Shown piece by piece: positions 1-7,929 of a stretch of 64,000 nucleotides of DNA. The stretch is from Hyunsoonleella jejuensis (lineage in GTDB: Bacteria > Bacteroidota > Bacteroidia > Flavobacteriales > Flavobacteriaceae): positions 930,001 to 994,000 of the forward strand of contig NZ_FOFN01000001.1 in assembly GCF_900111025.1 (NCBI RefSeq). The letters run 5' to 3'. Every line of letters starts with the position of its first letter. The stretch's first letter is position 1. Below the pieces are notes generated by a model, which saw only the letters and a program-made list of their open reading frames with translations, was not told the DNA's origin and made no database searches. Position numbers and translations under genes: made by a program.

Positions 1-69
1 AAACCCAAAAGCAAAACCACCTATCAAAACCAGGTATACTAAAGCAATACAAACACTTAATATTATCAT
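1..69 (-). CDS. Glycosyltransferase-like membrane protein, 5' fragment (partial)
   Basis: Only the first 23 codons are in the window; the gene runs off the left edge. They encode a very hydrophobic N-terminal segment starting MIILSVCIALVYL and ending GGFAFGF. The ATG lies one base beyond the TGA of the upstream membrane-protein gene, so the two are probably co-transcribed. In Flavobacteriaceae a membrane-anchored family 2 glycosyltransferase often starts with such a helix and follows a flippase-like gene. The glycosyltransferase assignment rests on that context and the N-terminal style, not on a visible catalytic domain. Confidence 0.4.
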   Translation of the reverse strand, partial: MIILSVCIALVYLVLIGGFAFGF

Positions 70-70
70 A

Positions 71-1036
71 TCACTCGGTATCAGGGAGTTTGAAATTCAG
101 TACATAAAAACTCCCAAAAACACTTGGGATTACAAAGTTGAGTATCCACATTAAGGTAATAGTGCACAGAATAACTAGTGCATTTATATTTAAAAACGAA
201 AATAAATATACGGCAATACTGCCTTTAATTATAACATCGAAAATAAAAATGGAAGGCACTATTGAAGCGATGAAATACATTGAAGTTATTACAGACATAG
301 CTTCTAAATATGAGATGTTTACTTTAAAAAGAAGCAATATCACATAAAATTGATACGAGAAAACGAGATAACGTAGAAGTGAGAACACAAACCCGTAAAC
401 CAACTTTTTTTTAGGGAAATCCAACAAAAAACTTTTAATACGCTCTAGTGGAAATCCTTTTACTTTAAAACGACTTTGTTTTAATCCAAAGGCAGTTAAA
501 AATGCAATGGCTAAAACAATAATAAAAAAGTGTCCTATTTTATAGTAGTTAATATATATGTCGTAGGTGTTCATAAAAATGTTAAAACCAATCACGCCCA
601 ATAATACAGTTACACTCATTTGCAACATATTACTTAGTAGGTTTACTAGTATTATCCTTTTTCTGTATTGTGGTTTGTAATAAATGGCTTTAGAGCCGTA
701 TTCACCAATTCTATTAGGTGTGAATAATGAAGCGGTAAGTGCGCCCAAGCTTTGTTCAAGGGCATTTTTAATTGTAATTTTTTTCACTTCTGAAGCCAAA
801 TATCGCCATTTTAAAATTTCGAAAAACCAGTTAAAAATTGATAAAATCAGTAAAAAAATGATATTTTTTGATAAAAAAACGTCATTTTTAAGGGTAAATC
901 GAATAAAACGATTAAAATCTAAATCAGGATTATTCATCAATTTTTGATAAATAAAATAACTAGCACCAACAACTATGCTTAGCTTAATAAGTACAAAAAA
1001 GAATTGTTTAGTTTTGTATGGTAGCGCGTATAACAT
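71..1036 (-). CDS. Flippase-like (LPG synthase TM region) membrane protein
   Basis: This is an integral membrane protein of about 321 residues with seven or eight hydrophobic helices and short polar loops. It matches the lysylphosphatidylglycerol synthase TM-region / UPF0104 fold. The conserved-looking motif LFTPNRIGEYGSKA lies near residue 110, as in that family. Such proteins are thought to flip or help synthesise membrane lipids or glycolipids; there is no catalytic LPG synthase domain, so the exact substrate is unknown. The ATG at 1036 is preferred over a TTG three codons upstream (1045), because LPYKTKQFFFVLIKL right after it is the usual family start. It is probably in an operon with the partial glycosyltransferase downstream and is divergent from the outer-membrane protein gene. 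Confidence 0.8.
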   Translation of the reverse strand: MLYALPYKTKQFFFVLIKLSIVVGASYFIYQKLMNNPDLDFNRFIRFTLKNDVFLSKNIIFLLILSIFNWFFEILKWRYLASEVKKITIKNALEQSLGALTASLFTPNRIGEYGSKAIYYKPQYRKRIILVNLLSNMLQMSVTVLLGVIGFNIFMNTYDIYINYYKIGHFFIIVLAIAFLTAFGLKQSRFKVKGFPLERIKSFLLDFPKKKLVYGFVFSLLRYLVFSYQFYVILLLFKVNISYLEAMSVITSMYFIASIVPSIFIFDVIIKGSIAVYLFSFLNINALVILCTITLMWILNFVIPSVFGSFYVLNFKLPDTE

Positions 1037-1070
1037 GTTTTTCAAGTTGCAAAATAACCTTAAAGTACTT

Positions 1071-1709
1071 ATGAACCCAAAAATCAGGTTACATAAATTA
1101 ACTGTAGCGTTTATGTTTTACTTGTTGGGCTATTTTTCAGTAGTTGCGCAAACAGATACAAGTACGTTTAAAGCACAACTTGCTTTGGGGGTAAATAGTC
1201 CGTCAAGCGATGGATTTGTGGATAATTTTGAAGGGAAATCGGTTAATTTTCCAACGGTAAATTTAGGATTTCAGTATATGTTCACAAGAAATTTAGGTGG
1301 TAAGTTGGACTATGGTTTTAGCAGAATTTCAAATAAAACCAATTCGCCAGAGTTTAAATTGAATTATTCCAGAATTAATTTACAGATGGTTTACGATGCT
1401 TCTAGAATAGTATCATTTTCAAATAGAATGGGTATCTTTTTGCATGCAGGACCAGGTTATGCTTTCGTTAAGCCTTTAGGGAATTATACAGATAACAATA
1501 CCTCATTTTTCAATGCTATGGGCGGTGTAGAATTTCATTATGGTGTCTCTGATAGTTTATCATTATTTTTAGACACCTCTTATATTTTGGGAATAGGAAA
1601 AGATTTCAATCCCATAGCTTCGGGTTTTGGAGCATTTAATGGTAATTTACTAACCGTAACCATTGGCGCATCTATTTCGCTAAGTGGTTGTTATTTTTGT
1701 AACGATTAA
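1071..1709 (+). CDS. Outer-membrane beta-barrel protein
   Basis: This is a 212-residue protein with a signal peptide (hydrophobic [18 protein letters not shown], cleavage likely after VVAQ). Alternating beta-strand patterns follow, typical of small OmpA/OmpW-like barrels of Bacteroidota, with aromatic strand ends and glycine-rich turns such as [14 protein letters not shown]. An ATG at 1071 is chosen because it gives a clean signal peptide; the open frame extends 32 codons further upstream into the divergent gene. The stop codon overlaps the ruvC start by one base. The specific role is unknown. Confidence 0.75.
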   Translation: MNPKIRLHKLTVAFMFYLLGYFSVVAQTDTSTFKAQLALGVNSPSSDGFVDNFEGKSVNFPTVNLGFQYMFTRNLGGKLDYGFSRISNKTNSPEFKLNYSRINLQMVYDASRIVSFSNRMGIFLHAGPGYAFVKPLGNYTDNNTSFFNAMGGVEFHYGVSDSLSLFLDTSYILGIGKDFNPIASGFGAFNGNLLTVTIGASISLSGCYFCND

Positions 1710-2260
1710 TGAAGAAAGAACGAATTATTTTAGGGATAGATCCCGGTACAACCATTATGGGTTTTGGCCTCATAAGAGTAGTGGGAAAAACTATGACCTT
1801 CATGCAATTGAATGAATTAGATTTAAAAAAGTACAGCGACCATTATTTAAAACTAAAACTCATTTTTGAGCGCACCATAGAACTTATTGACACACACAAT
1901 CCTGATGAAATAGCCATTGAAGCCCCGTTTTACGGCAAGAACGTACAAAGTATGCTTAAGTTGGGTCGTGCTCAGGGTGTCGCTATGGCTGCAGGATTAA
2001 GTAGAGAAATCCCGATAACAGAATATTTGCCTAAAAAAATAAAAATGGCAATTACGGGTAATGGTAATGCGAGTAAGGAACAGGTTGCCAAAATGCTACA
2101 GAGTTTATTGGGGCTAAAAACATTGCCAAAAAATTTAGATGCAACCGATGGTTTAGCAGCGGCAGTTTGTCATTTCTACAATTCTGGAAGAGTTGAGGTT
2201 GGTAAAAACTATTCGGGGTGGGCTAGTTTTGTAAAAAACAATCCTGATAAATTGAGATGA
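1709..2260 (+). CDS. ruvC: Crossover junction endodeoxyribonuclease RuvC
   Basis: RuvC cuts Holliday junctions as part of the RuvABC recombination complex in the cytoplasm. The 183-residue product has normal length. The RNase H-like fold shows GIDPGT (Asp11), the IAIEAPF strand (Glu71) and [12 protein letters not shown] (Asp144/Asp147), which match the four acidic metal-binding residues of the family. It begins one base inside the stop of the outer-membrane protein gene and overlaps the next small ORF by four bases (ATGA), so translation is probably coupled. Confidence 0.96.
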   Translation: MKKERIILGIDPGTTIMGFGLIRVVGKTMTFMQLNELDLKKYSDHYLKLKLIFERTIELIDTHNPDEIAIEAPFYGKNVQSMLKLGRAQGVAMAAGLSREIPITEYLPKKIKMAITGNGNASKEQVAKMLQSLLGLKTLPKNLDATDGLAAAVCHFYNSGRVEVGKNYSGWASFVKNNPDKLR

Positions 2261-2454
2261 TATACTTAATTTTTCTTCTTCTTGTAATTGTTGAATGTTA
2301 TCAAACTAAATTTAAAAAGAAATCTGACAAATATGCTTGGTTTTTAATTGTTGTAATCTTTGGCTTTTGTGGATATCCGTTTTATTTAGCTTATAGAAAA
2401 CGGTTAGTGGTTAAAAGAAAATTCAACCCTGATTTTAACGGACATATGTTATGA
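2257..2454 (+). CDS. Small two-helix membrane protein
   Basis: This 65-residue protein has two hydrophobic segments (residues about 1-14 and 27-45) around a lysine-rich loop ([11 protein letters not shown]) and a basic C-terminus. It starts in an ATGA overlap with ruvC and ends in an ATGA overlap with hemW, so it is embedded in the operon. The layout resembles the short N-terminal membrane domain of phospholipase-D-like proteins, but no function can be assigned. Confidence 0.65.
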   Translation: MIYLIFLLLVIVECYQTKFKKKSDKYAWFLIVVIFGFCGYPFYLAYRKRLVVKRKFNPDFNGHML

Positions 2455-3686
2455 ATGAAAATATAGAGTGCAAGAGTAAAAGTTTCTCCCCTTTGGGGAG
2501 GTTAGGAGGGGCTTCTCTATATATTCATATACCTTTCTGCAAACAAGCATGCCATTACTGTGATTTTCATTTTTCGACCTCATTGAAAAAGAAGGATGAC
2601 CTAATTCAATGTTTATCCAAAGAGTTAGAACTTAGAAAAAACGAACTTCAACATAAAACCATTGAAACTATTTATTTTGGAGGCGGCACACCTTCGTTAT
2701 TAACCATTGATGAGTTGCAATTTTTGATTTCAGAAGTATATAAAAACTTTGAAGTTGTAGCGCTTCCAGAAATCACTTTAGAAGCAAACCCAGATGATTT
2801 AATCGAGGCTAATATGTCACCTCGAGCGCAGTCGAGAGGTTTCACAAGTAATTCCATTTTTCAATCTTACAAAGATATAGGCATCAACCGCTTAAGTATA
2901 GGTGTACAATCTTTTTTTGAACGGGATTTAAAACTGATGAATCGTGCGCACAATGCTGCAGAAGCAAAAGCATGTTTGCATGAGGCATCACGCTATTTTG
3001 ATAATATTTCAATTGATTTAATTTACGGCATTCCAGATTTGTCAAATGAAGAATGGATAGAAAATATTGAAACTGCCTTGTCTTTTAATGTGCCACATAT
3101 TTCATGTTATGCATTAACCGTCGAACCAAAAACGGCTTTAGCATCTTTTATAAAAAAAGGAATTGTAAAAAATATTGATGATGATTTAGCTCAAGAGCAA
3201 TTTCAAATATTATTGGAAAGACTAGAAAACGAAGGTTTTGTAAATTATGAGTTGTCTAACTTTGGTAGGCCTAACTATTTTAGCAAAAATAATTCAGCAT
3301 ATTGGCAAGGGAAACCTTATTTGGGTATTGGCCCTTCGGCACACTCTTTTAATGGTGACCAGCGCAGTTGGAACGTGTCTAATAACACGAAGTACATCAA
3401 GAGTATTCTTCAGCATGAATTGCCTTTGGAAATAGAAACATTATCTACAACAGATAAGTTTAATGAGTATGTTATGACAGGTTTGAGAACTGTTTGGGGG
3501 GTGTCTTTAGAAAAAGTAGCTGAAGAATTCGGAGCATCATACAAAAAAGACCTATTAGTACAAGCTGAACTTTTTATAAATGAACATTTATTGTATATTG
3601 ATGATAACAAATTATTAACCACTAAAAAGGGTAAGTTTCTTAGCGATGGTATCGCTTCTAGCCTTTTTAAAATTAATTTATCTTGA
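2451..3686 (+). CDS. hemW: Radical SAM heme chaperone HemW (with repeat-encoded insertions)
   Basis: HemW is the anaerobic coproporphyrinogen oxidase-like radical SAM protein now viewed as a heme chaperone. The 4Fe-4S motif CKQACHYC (Cys30, Cys34, Cys37) is followed by GGGTPS near residue 79, EANPDD, and RLSIGVQSF, with a HemW-type C-terminal domain. At 411 residues it is longer than usual. About 20 extra residues precede the canonical SLYIHIPFC start and include SPLGRLGG, encoded by a palindromic repeat. A second insertion (SPRAQSRG, about residues 123-131) lies between EANPDD and RLSIG and is encoded by a different dyad repeat. Both keep the frame open. The gene sits in a tight ruvC-small ORF-hemW-cyclase operon. 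Confidence 0.93.
   Translation: MNENIECKSKSFSPLGRLGGASLYIHIPFCKQACHYCDFHFSTSLKKKDDLIQCLSKELELRKNELQHKTIETIYFGGGTPSLLTIDELQFLISEVYKNFEVVALPEITLEANPDDLIEANMSPRAQSRGFTSNSIFQSYKDIGINRLSIGVQSFFERDLKLMNRAHNAAEAKACLHEASRYFDNISIDLIYGIPDLSNEEWIENIETALSFNVPHISCYALTVEPKTALASFIKKGIVKNIDDDLAQEQFQILLERLENEGFVNYELSNFGRPNYFSKNNSAYWQGKPYLGIGPSAHSFNGDQRSWNVSNNTKYIKSILQHELPLEIETLSTTDKFNEYVMTGLRTVWGVSLEKVAEEFGASYKKDLLVQAELFINEHLLYIDDNKLLTTKKGKFLSDGIASSLFKINLS
2486..2511 (+). repeat. Interspersed palindromic repeat inside hemW, copy type A
   Basis: The dyad CTCCCC-TTT-GGGGAG is followed by GTTAGGAGGGG. This looks like an element I recall as dispersed in flavobacterial intergenic regions. Here it is read in frame as SPLGRLGG next to the hemW start codon, so it supplies part of a non-canonical N-terminal extension. 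Confidence 0.6.
2816..2845 (+). repeat. Interspersed dyad repeat inside hemW, copy type B
   Basis: CCTCGA-GCGCAG-TCGAGAGG forms a dyad flanked by GTCA and TTTCAC. Related GCGCAGTCGA/TCGACTGCGC cores occur in intergenic repeats of this window (9053-9079; compare the GACAAGCTC core in 12135-12247). In hemW it encodes SPRAQSRG in frame. Confidence 0.6.
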
Positions 3687-4432
3687 TTACAACCATACAA
3701 TACAATTCCAGAAAATTACAAATTGATTTACTAAAACCACTGGATATTTCTATACCCATGCGCGCATCAACATCAAATGTGAATGCTTGGTATTTGGATG
3801 CTCCAAAAATTGAACCCGTAAAGAATGGGGATTGGATAGCAACGGTTAAGGATGGTGCTTGTATTAATTTTAACACTATAGAATTCAATCCGCATGCCCA
3901 TGGTACGCACACGGAGTGTGTGGGGCATATTACAGAGAATGTATATTCCATAAATCAAAACTTAAAACAATTCTTTTTTTTAGCAGAAGTGATTACGGTT
4001 GCACCAGAAAAATTGGGAGAAGATTTCGTGATTTCAAAAAAACAACTGCAATTTGCTTTAGGTAATAAAAAACGAGACGCTGTAGTGATACGTACTATGC
4101 CTAATACTACCGAAAAGTTATCAAGACAATATTCGCATACCAATCCTACTTATCTATTAGAAGCAGCAGCTTTATATTTAAAACAAAAAGATATAAAGCA
4201 TTTGTTGATTGACTTACCTAGTGTGGATAAGGAAAAAGATGAGTGCAGACTATTGTCTCATAATGCCTTTTGGAATACCAAAGGTAAATTACGCTTAGAT
4301 GCAACAATAACAGAGTTGATTTATGTGCCAAATCATGTGGAAGACGGAGAGTATTTTTTAAATTTACAAATAGCACCTTTCGAAAACGATGCATCACCTA
4401 GTAAACCAATTTTATATAAAGTGATTAATTAA
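3683..4432 (+). CDS. Cyclase-family metal-dependent hydrolase
   Basis: This 249-residue protein belongs to the putative cyclase family (PF04199), which includes kynurenine formamidase KynB and isatin hydrolase. The metal-binding signature HAHGTHTE is visible near residues 71-78, and a second conserved region is VIRTMPN. The most likely start is a TTG at 3683 that overlaps the hemW stop (TTGA), since the next ATG would remove the first conserved strand. No tryptophan-catabolic neighbours are seen, so a KynB role is not supported; the substrate is unknown. Confidence 0.82.
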   Translation: MITTIQYNSRKLQIDLLKPLDISIPMRASTSNVNAWYLDAPKIEPVKNGDWIATVKDGACINFNTIEFNPHAHGTHTECVGHITENVYSINQNLKQFFFLAEVITVAPEKLGEDFVISKKQLQFALGNKKRDAVVIRTMPNTTEKLSRQYSHTNPTYLLEAAALYLKQKDIKHLLIDLPSVDKEKDECRLLSHNAFWNTKGKLRLDATITELIYVPNHVEDGEYFLNLQIAPFENDASPSKPILYKVIN

Positions 4433-5041
4433 ATGGACGTATTCATTACTATAATTCTGGCTGTTTTAGTCACACTTGGTGTAGTCACTATTGTAAAGTC
4501 TTTTAAGAAAAAACAATTGGTCAATGCACAGTCCACCATCCTTTTAAACAAGATAAAAAAGGTATGCAAGTTTATTACTGTTGAAGGCGATTTTGCAGAA
4601 ATTTACCATTATGAGGATGTAAAGCAACGGTTTTTAAAACTGATTTCCAGCAGAAAAAAAGCTTTAGTTGTGATTAATGCGAAAGCACATGTGGGGTATG
4701 ACTTGTCTAAAATTCAATTGAAGTCTGATACCGATAAAAAGAAAATTATTTTAGAGCATTTTCCGCAGCCTGAAGTGTTATCTATAGAAACCAATTTAAA
4801 CTACTACGATAAGACTGATGGATATTTTAATAAGTTTGAAGCTAACGATTTAACCGATTTGCATAATGAAGCTAAAGTGCATATAAGGGCTAAAATACCA
4901 GAAAGCGGATTGATACAAATAGCGCAACAAGAAGCTCTGGAAACTATTTTGCTTATTGAAACCATTGTTGAAACTATTGGTTGGAAATTGGATTATTCAG
5001 CATTAAGAATTAATGATAAAGAAGTGAAAAAACTGCAATAA
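4433..5041 (+). CDS. DUF4230 domain protein
   Basis: A single N-terminal membrane helix (residues about 3-24) is followed by a soluble domain of about 175 residues matching the DUF4230 pattern: a KVCKFITVEGDFAE strand, an ALVVINAKAHVGYDLSKI strand, and a C-terminal helix ending TIGWKLDYS. The family is of unknown function and probably faces the periplasm. The ATG directly abuts the stop of the cyclase-family gene, so the two share a transcript. Confidence 0.8.
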   Translation: MDVFITIILAVLVTLGVVTIVKSFKKKQLVNAQSTILLNKIKKVCKFITVEGDFAEIYHYEDVKQRFLKLISSRKKALVVINAKAHVGYDLSKIQLKSDTDKKKIILEHFPQPEVLSIETNLNYYDKTDGYFNKFEANDLTDLHNEAKVHIRAKIPESGLIQIAQQEALETILLIETIVETIGWKLDYSALRINDKEVKKLQ

Positions 5042-5103
5042 CATATTATTATTTTTCTTTTGAAAATAAGCAGTCATATATAACTCTAACCAAAAAAATA
5101 ATT

Positions 5104-5625
5104 ATGGTAAGCATTACTAAACAAACCAGTCTATTCTATGTAATTATTTTTTGCATACCATTAACTTTTGCATTTCAAAGTTGTAAGCAAAACGAGAAAG
5201 AAATTATAAAAGAAGTTCAAACGAATGTTGAAATCGAAAAGCCGGAATATTTCTTGCTAAGACCCGAGGTTGAAAAAGCATATGGATATTCACATGCTGT
5301 TAAAATTGGTAATCACATTAAAGTTTCTGGAGCAGTGAGTATGGATGATGAAGGAAATCCAACAGCCATAGGTGATTTAGAACAACAAATGAAAAACTGC
5401 TATAACGATTTGGATAAAATATTAAAGCATTATGGCTGTTCATTTGATGATGTAGTTGTAGAAAATATTTTTACAACCAATATGCCATTGTTTCTAGAAA
5501 AGGCAGGTTATAGAAATTCAATTTACAAAAAACAATTTCCAACGGGCTCTTGGCTCGGTGTAAAGGAGTTAGCAATTCCAGAATTCATGATAGAAATTGA
5601 ACTAGAAGTTTATAAATCAGAGTAA
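5104..5625 (+). CDS. Exported RidA-family lipoprotein
   Basis: The first 28 residues form a lipoprotein signal peptide with a Cys after LTFAFQS, so the mature protein is likely periplasmic or membrane-anchored. Residues about 55-172 form a YjgF/RidA fold (HAVKIGNHIKVSGAVSMDD, VVVENIFTTNM, IPEFMIEIELEVYK). In classical RidA an Arg in the FPARS segment binds the imine/enamine carboxylate. The matching segment here is FPTGSWLGV with no Arg, so 2-aminoacrylate deaminase activity is unlikely. Function unknown. Confidence 0.82.
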   Translation: MVSITKQTSLFYVIIFCIPLTFAFQSCKQNEKEIIKEVQTNVEIEKPEYFLLRPEVEKAYGYSHAVKIGNHIKVSGAVSMDDEGNPTAIGDLEQQMKNCYNDLDKILKHYGCSFDDVVVENIFTTNMPLFLEKAGYRNSIYKKQFPTGSWLGVKELAIPEFMIEIELEVYKSE

Positions 5626-5668
5626 ATTATTGGTGGCTTTCAACTTTAGCTAAGTTTCAATAGTAAGC

Positions 5669-6046
5669 ATGAACATAGAACAAATAAGAACATATTGTTT
5701 AAGCAAAAAAGGTACCACCGAAAGTTTTCCTTTTGATGAGAGTACCTTGGTTTTTAAAGTGCTGAATAAAATGTTTCTATTGGCACCGTTAACCTTGTGG
5801 GATAAAGGCGAAGCAACAATTACGCTAAAATGTGACCCAGACTATACGATAGAATTGCGAAGTACATACGCTAGCATTTATGCAGGCCCGTACGTAAGCA
5901 ACAAGCATTGGAACACGATAAGTATCTATAAAGGAGAGTTGCAACCGCAATTTATTATGTCGCTTATAGACCACTCCTACGAGATGGTTGTAAAGGGAAT
6001 GACAAAAAAGATGCGAGAACAATTGTCTAATTTGTCCGATTCGTAG
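5669..6046 (+). CDS. MmcQ/YjbR family protein
   Basis: This 125-residue protein of the MmcQ/YjbR family has a CyaY-like fold. The usual N-terminal pattern is visible (YCLSKKGTTESFPFDESTLVFKV), as are the core strand ATITLKCDPDYTIELR, the conserved NKHWNTISI and a C-terminal helix with SLIDHSYEMVVKGMTKK. The length is normal. The family is often called DNA-binding, but its biochemical role is unclear. Confidence 0.87.
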   Translation: MNIEQIRTYCLSKKGTTESFPFDESTLVFKVLNKMFLLAPLTLWDKGEATITLKCDPDYTIELRSTYASIYAGPYVSNKHWNTISIYKGELQPQFIMSLIDHSYEMVVKGMTKKMREQLSNLSDS

Positions 6047-6085
6047 CCTTAAAACACTTATTATTGCATCACTAAACAAATTATA

Positions 6086-6664
6086 ATGAGCGTACTCCAA
6101 ATACTTAATGAAAGAAGCAATACTACCTGCGAATTATGTGCTTCAAAAAGCAATTTGAGTCTATACACCATACCACCATCACTTAATGAAAACGTTGAAA
6201 ATACAATCTTAGCTTGCAAAACATGTATGGATCAAATAAATGGCGATGCAGAGATGGAGCCTAACCATTGGCGATGCTTAAACGATAGTATGTGGAGCGA
6301 GCATGTGGCAGTGCAAGTTATGTCTTGGAGAATGCTGCAAAGGCTTCGTAGCGAAGGTTGGCCCAAAGATTTGCTAGATATGATGTATTTAGATGAAGAC
6401 GCTTTAGCATTAGCCAGAGCAACCGGGGAGGATAAGGAAGAGAGTGAAAAAATTATACACAGGGATATAAATGGTGTTGTCTTAGCTAATGGAGATTCGG
6501 TAGTTTTAATTAAGGATTTAAAAGTGAAGGGTTCTAGTATGGTGGCAAAACAAGGGACAGCAGTTAGAAATATTCGTTTAGACCATGAAAACCCGAACTA
6601 TATTGAAGGTAAGGTGAATGGACAACACATTGTTATTGTAACAGATTATGTGAAAAAAACTTAA
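6086..6664 (+). CDS. PhnA-domain zinc-ribbon protein
   Basis: This 192-residue PhnA-type protein has two CxxC pairs (CELC near residue 15; CKTC near residue 48) forming an N-terminal zinc ribbon. The C-terminal PhnA domain (residues about 125-190) contains DINGVVLANGDSVVLIKDLKVKGSS and KQGTAVRNIRL. Despite the historical name there are no phosphonate genes nearby, so a phosphonate role is not supported. Its stop overlaps the stop of a convergent small membrane-protein gene by three bases. Confidence 0.85.
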   Translation: MSVLQILNERSNTTCELCASKSNLSLYTIPPSLNENVENTILACKTCMDQINGDAEMEPNHWRCLNDSMWSEHVAVQVMSWRMLQRLRSEGWPKDLLDMMYLDEDALALARATGEDKEESEKIIHRDINGVVLANGDSVVLIKDLKVKGSSMVAKQGTAVRNIRLDHENPNYIEGKVNGQHIVIVTDYVKKT

Positions 6665-6801
6665 TCTTTGCCTTTTTTATTAAAGAAACCTAGCCCCAAC
6701 GGAAACATAAACACCAAAAAAAGGTAACGACCAGTTATTAAACCGTAAATGGTAATTGCAGCAAGTACAACCATTACAATAACTTTATAGCTATAGTTCA
6801 T
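6661..6801 (-). CDS. Small membrane protein (46 aa)
   Basis: A complete 46-codon ORF starts MNYSYKVIVMVVLAAITIYG and ends FFNKKGKD. It has one or two hydrophobic helices, an internal GLITGRYLFLVFMFPLG segment and a basic tail. It converges on the PhnA-domain gene with the two stop codons overlapping. Length, hydrophobicity and an uninterrupted frame in otherwise stop-rich DNA support a real gene. No function can be assigned. Confidence 0.6.
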   Translation of the reverse strand: MNYSYKVIVMVVLAAITIYGLITGRYLFLVFMFPLGLGFFNKKGKD

Positions 6802-6861
6802 AATACAAAAATAAAAGGCTGATTTTAATTTTAAAACTATACTATAGTGAAAGACCTGTGA

Positions 6862-6999
6862 TTAAATTATGAAGCTAGTTTTAAAAAACACCCTACGCGT
6901 CCTAAACATTTTTTCGACAAATACCCGGTTTCAGAAATAGTTATTCATAAACCTGTGGATATTGAGAAGCATCAAAATTCACTAAATGCAAAAAGCTAA
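6862..6999 (+). pseudogene. Possible 3' remnant of an unidentified gene
   Basis: An open stretch without a credible start encodes KHPTRPKHFFDKYPVSEIV and continues IHKPVDIEKHQNSLNAKS before a stop that overlaps the end of the convergent NTF2-like gene. The residue composition looks protein-like, unlike the flanking DNA, and the frame is closed by a TGA just upstream, as expected for a decayed gene end. I do not recognise the family, and a chance ORF cannot be excluded. Confidence 0.3.
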
Positions 7000-7427
7000 A
7001 CCGAAGTATCTGCAATTATCTTCCACATTCCGTTAATCTTTTTAAATACCAACATAAAAATACCATCGGCATTTCCAATCTCACGTTTAAGATGATATTC
7101 GCCTAATACATAGTAAGCATCTGGAGCAATATTATTTACGGCGTTTATTTTAAAACTTAAGGTGCCAGTATATGCAGCAGTAGGGTAATAGGTTAAATAA
7201 TGATCGAGTGTATTCTCCCAACCGTATGTAACACCCTTATTGCCATAAAATGCTAAAGAATCACTTTTCCAATAACTGTCCATAAAGCCTTCTATATCAT
7301 TGTTAGACCAGGCGATACGCGCTTTTTTTAAAACTTTGTTAATTGCTTTTACATCAGCATCATTATTCACCTGACCATGAGAGAAACTCATGGTAAAAAA
7401 GCATAAAAGGATAAGCGTTTTTTTCAT
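6996..7427 (-). CDS. Exported NTF2-like (DUF4440/SnoaL) protein
   Basis: A signal peptide (MKKTLILLCFFTMSFSHGQ) precedes an NTF2-like domain of about 120 residues with the usual layout: an N-terminal helix (KAINKVLKKARIAWSNNDIEGFMDSYW), a GWENTLDHYLTYYP segment and a C-terminal strand pair ending FKKINGMWKIIADTS. ATG 7427 is chosen because it gives a proper signal peptide; 33 codons of extra open frame lie upstream. Bacteroidota carry many such secreted proteins; ligand and function are unknown. Confidence 0.78.
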   Translation of the reverse strand: MKKTLILLCFFTMSFSHGQVNNDADVKAINKVLKKARIAWSNNDIEGFMDSYWKSDSLAFYGNKGVTYGWENTLDHYLTYYPTAAYTGTLSFKINAVNNIAPDAYYVLGEYHLKREIGNADGIFMLVFKKINGMWKIIADTSV

Positions 7428-7645
7428 AATTGTAGGTTTTTCAATAAAAATATTGGGTAAATGTAAACAAAAAATCATGCCAAAAGTGTTTCTTGTCGAT
7501 GAAATAAACAGTTGCCATACGTTCAACCTGAGTTAAAATCTATTTGTCGAAAAATCTGTAAGAATTTCATTTAAGTATAGTATATTTACAACAGAATCAG
7601 ACGATTAATAGCCCAAATTTATTGTTGAACCAAAATTTATCTCTT

Positions 7646-7927
7646 ATGGATTTAAGAATTACCAGCTGTAATAATTTCTTTAAATTAAAAGGAATACTCA
7701 ACAAAAATAATGTTGCTGTATTTCAATCTCAGTTCCAAGAAGCTTTTAAAAATTTTAATTCACTTACCATTAGTGTTGAGGGTTTAGAAAGTGTAGATAG
7801 GCATGGCGTTAATGCTTTAGCAGATTTACATAATCAATCCATTAAAAATAATATTCAGCTTTCTATTGTTGGATTGGGATGCAAAGAACTTTACGACCAT
7901 TTTAAAACAACTGAAACTGCAGCATAA
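7646..7927 (+). CDS. STAS-domain protein (anti-anti-sigma factor-like)
   Basis: This 93-residue protein has a STAS-like fold: NNFFKLKGILNKNNVAVFQSQF, the central ISVEGLESVDRHGVNALADLH strand-turn-helix where anti-anti-sigma factors carry their phosphorylated Ser, and a C-terminal helix. The expected Ser position reads D-R-H-G, so phospho-switching is uncertain. ATG 7646 is preferred to a TTG eight codons upstream. It converges on the DUF4407 gene with two bases between. Confidence 0.65.
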   Translation: MDLRITSCNNFFKLKGILNKNNVAVFQSQFQEAFKNFNSLTISVEGLESVDRHGVNALADLHNQSIKNNIQLSIVGLGCKELYDHFKTTETAA

Positions 7928-7929
7928 TT

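Noticed and set aside
2672-2857. Minus-strand ORF in hemW overlapping the dyad repeat
   Set aside because: Its frame is open because of the palindromic repeat; hemW on the plus strand has conserved motifs on both sides.
6086-6664. Phosphonate utilisation role for the PhnA-domain protein
   Set aside because: The name is historical; no phn transporter, C-P lyase or phosphonatase genes are present.
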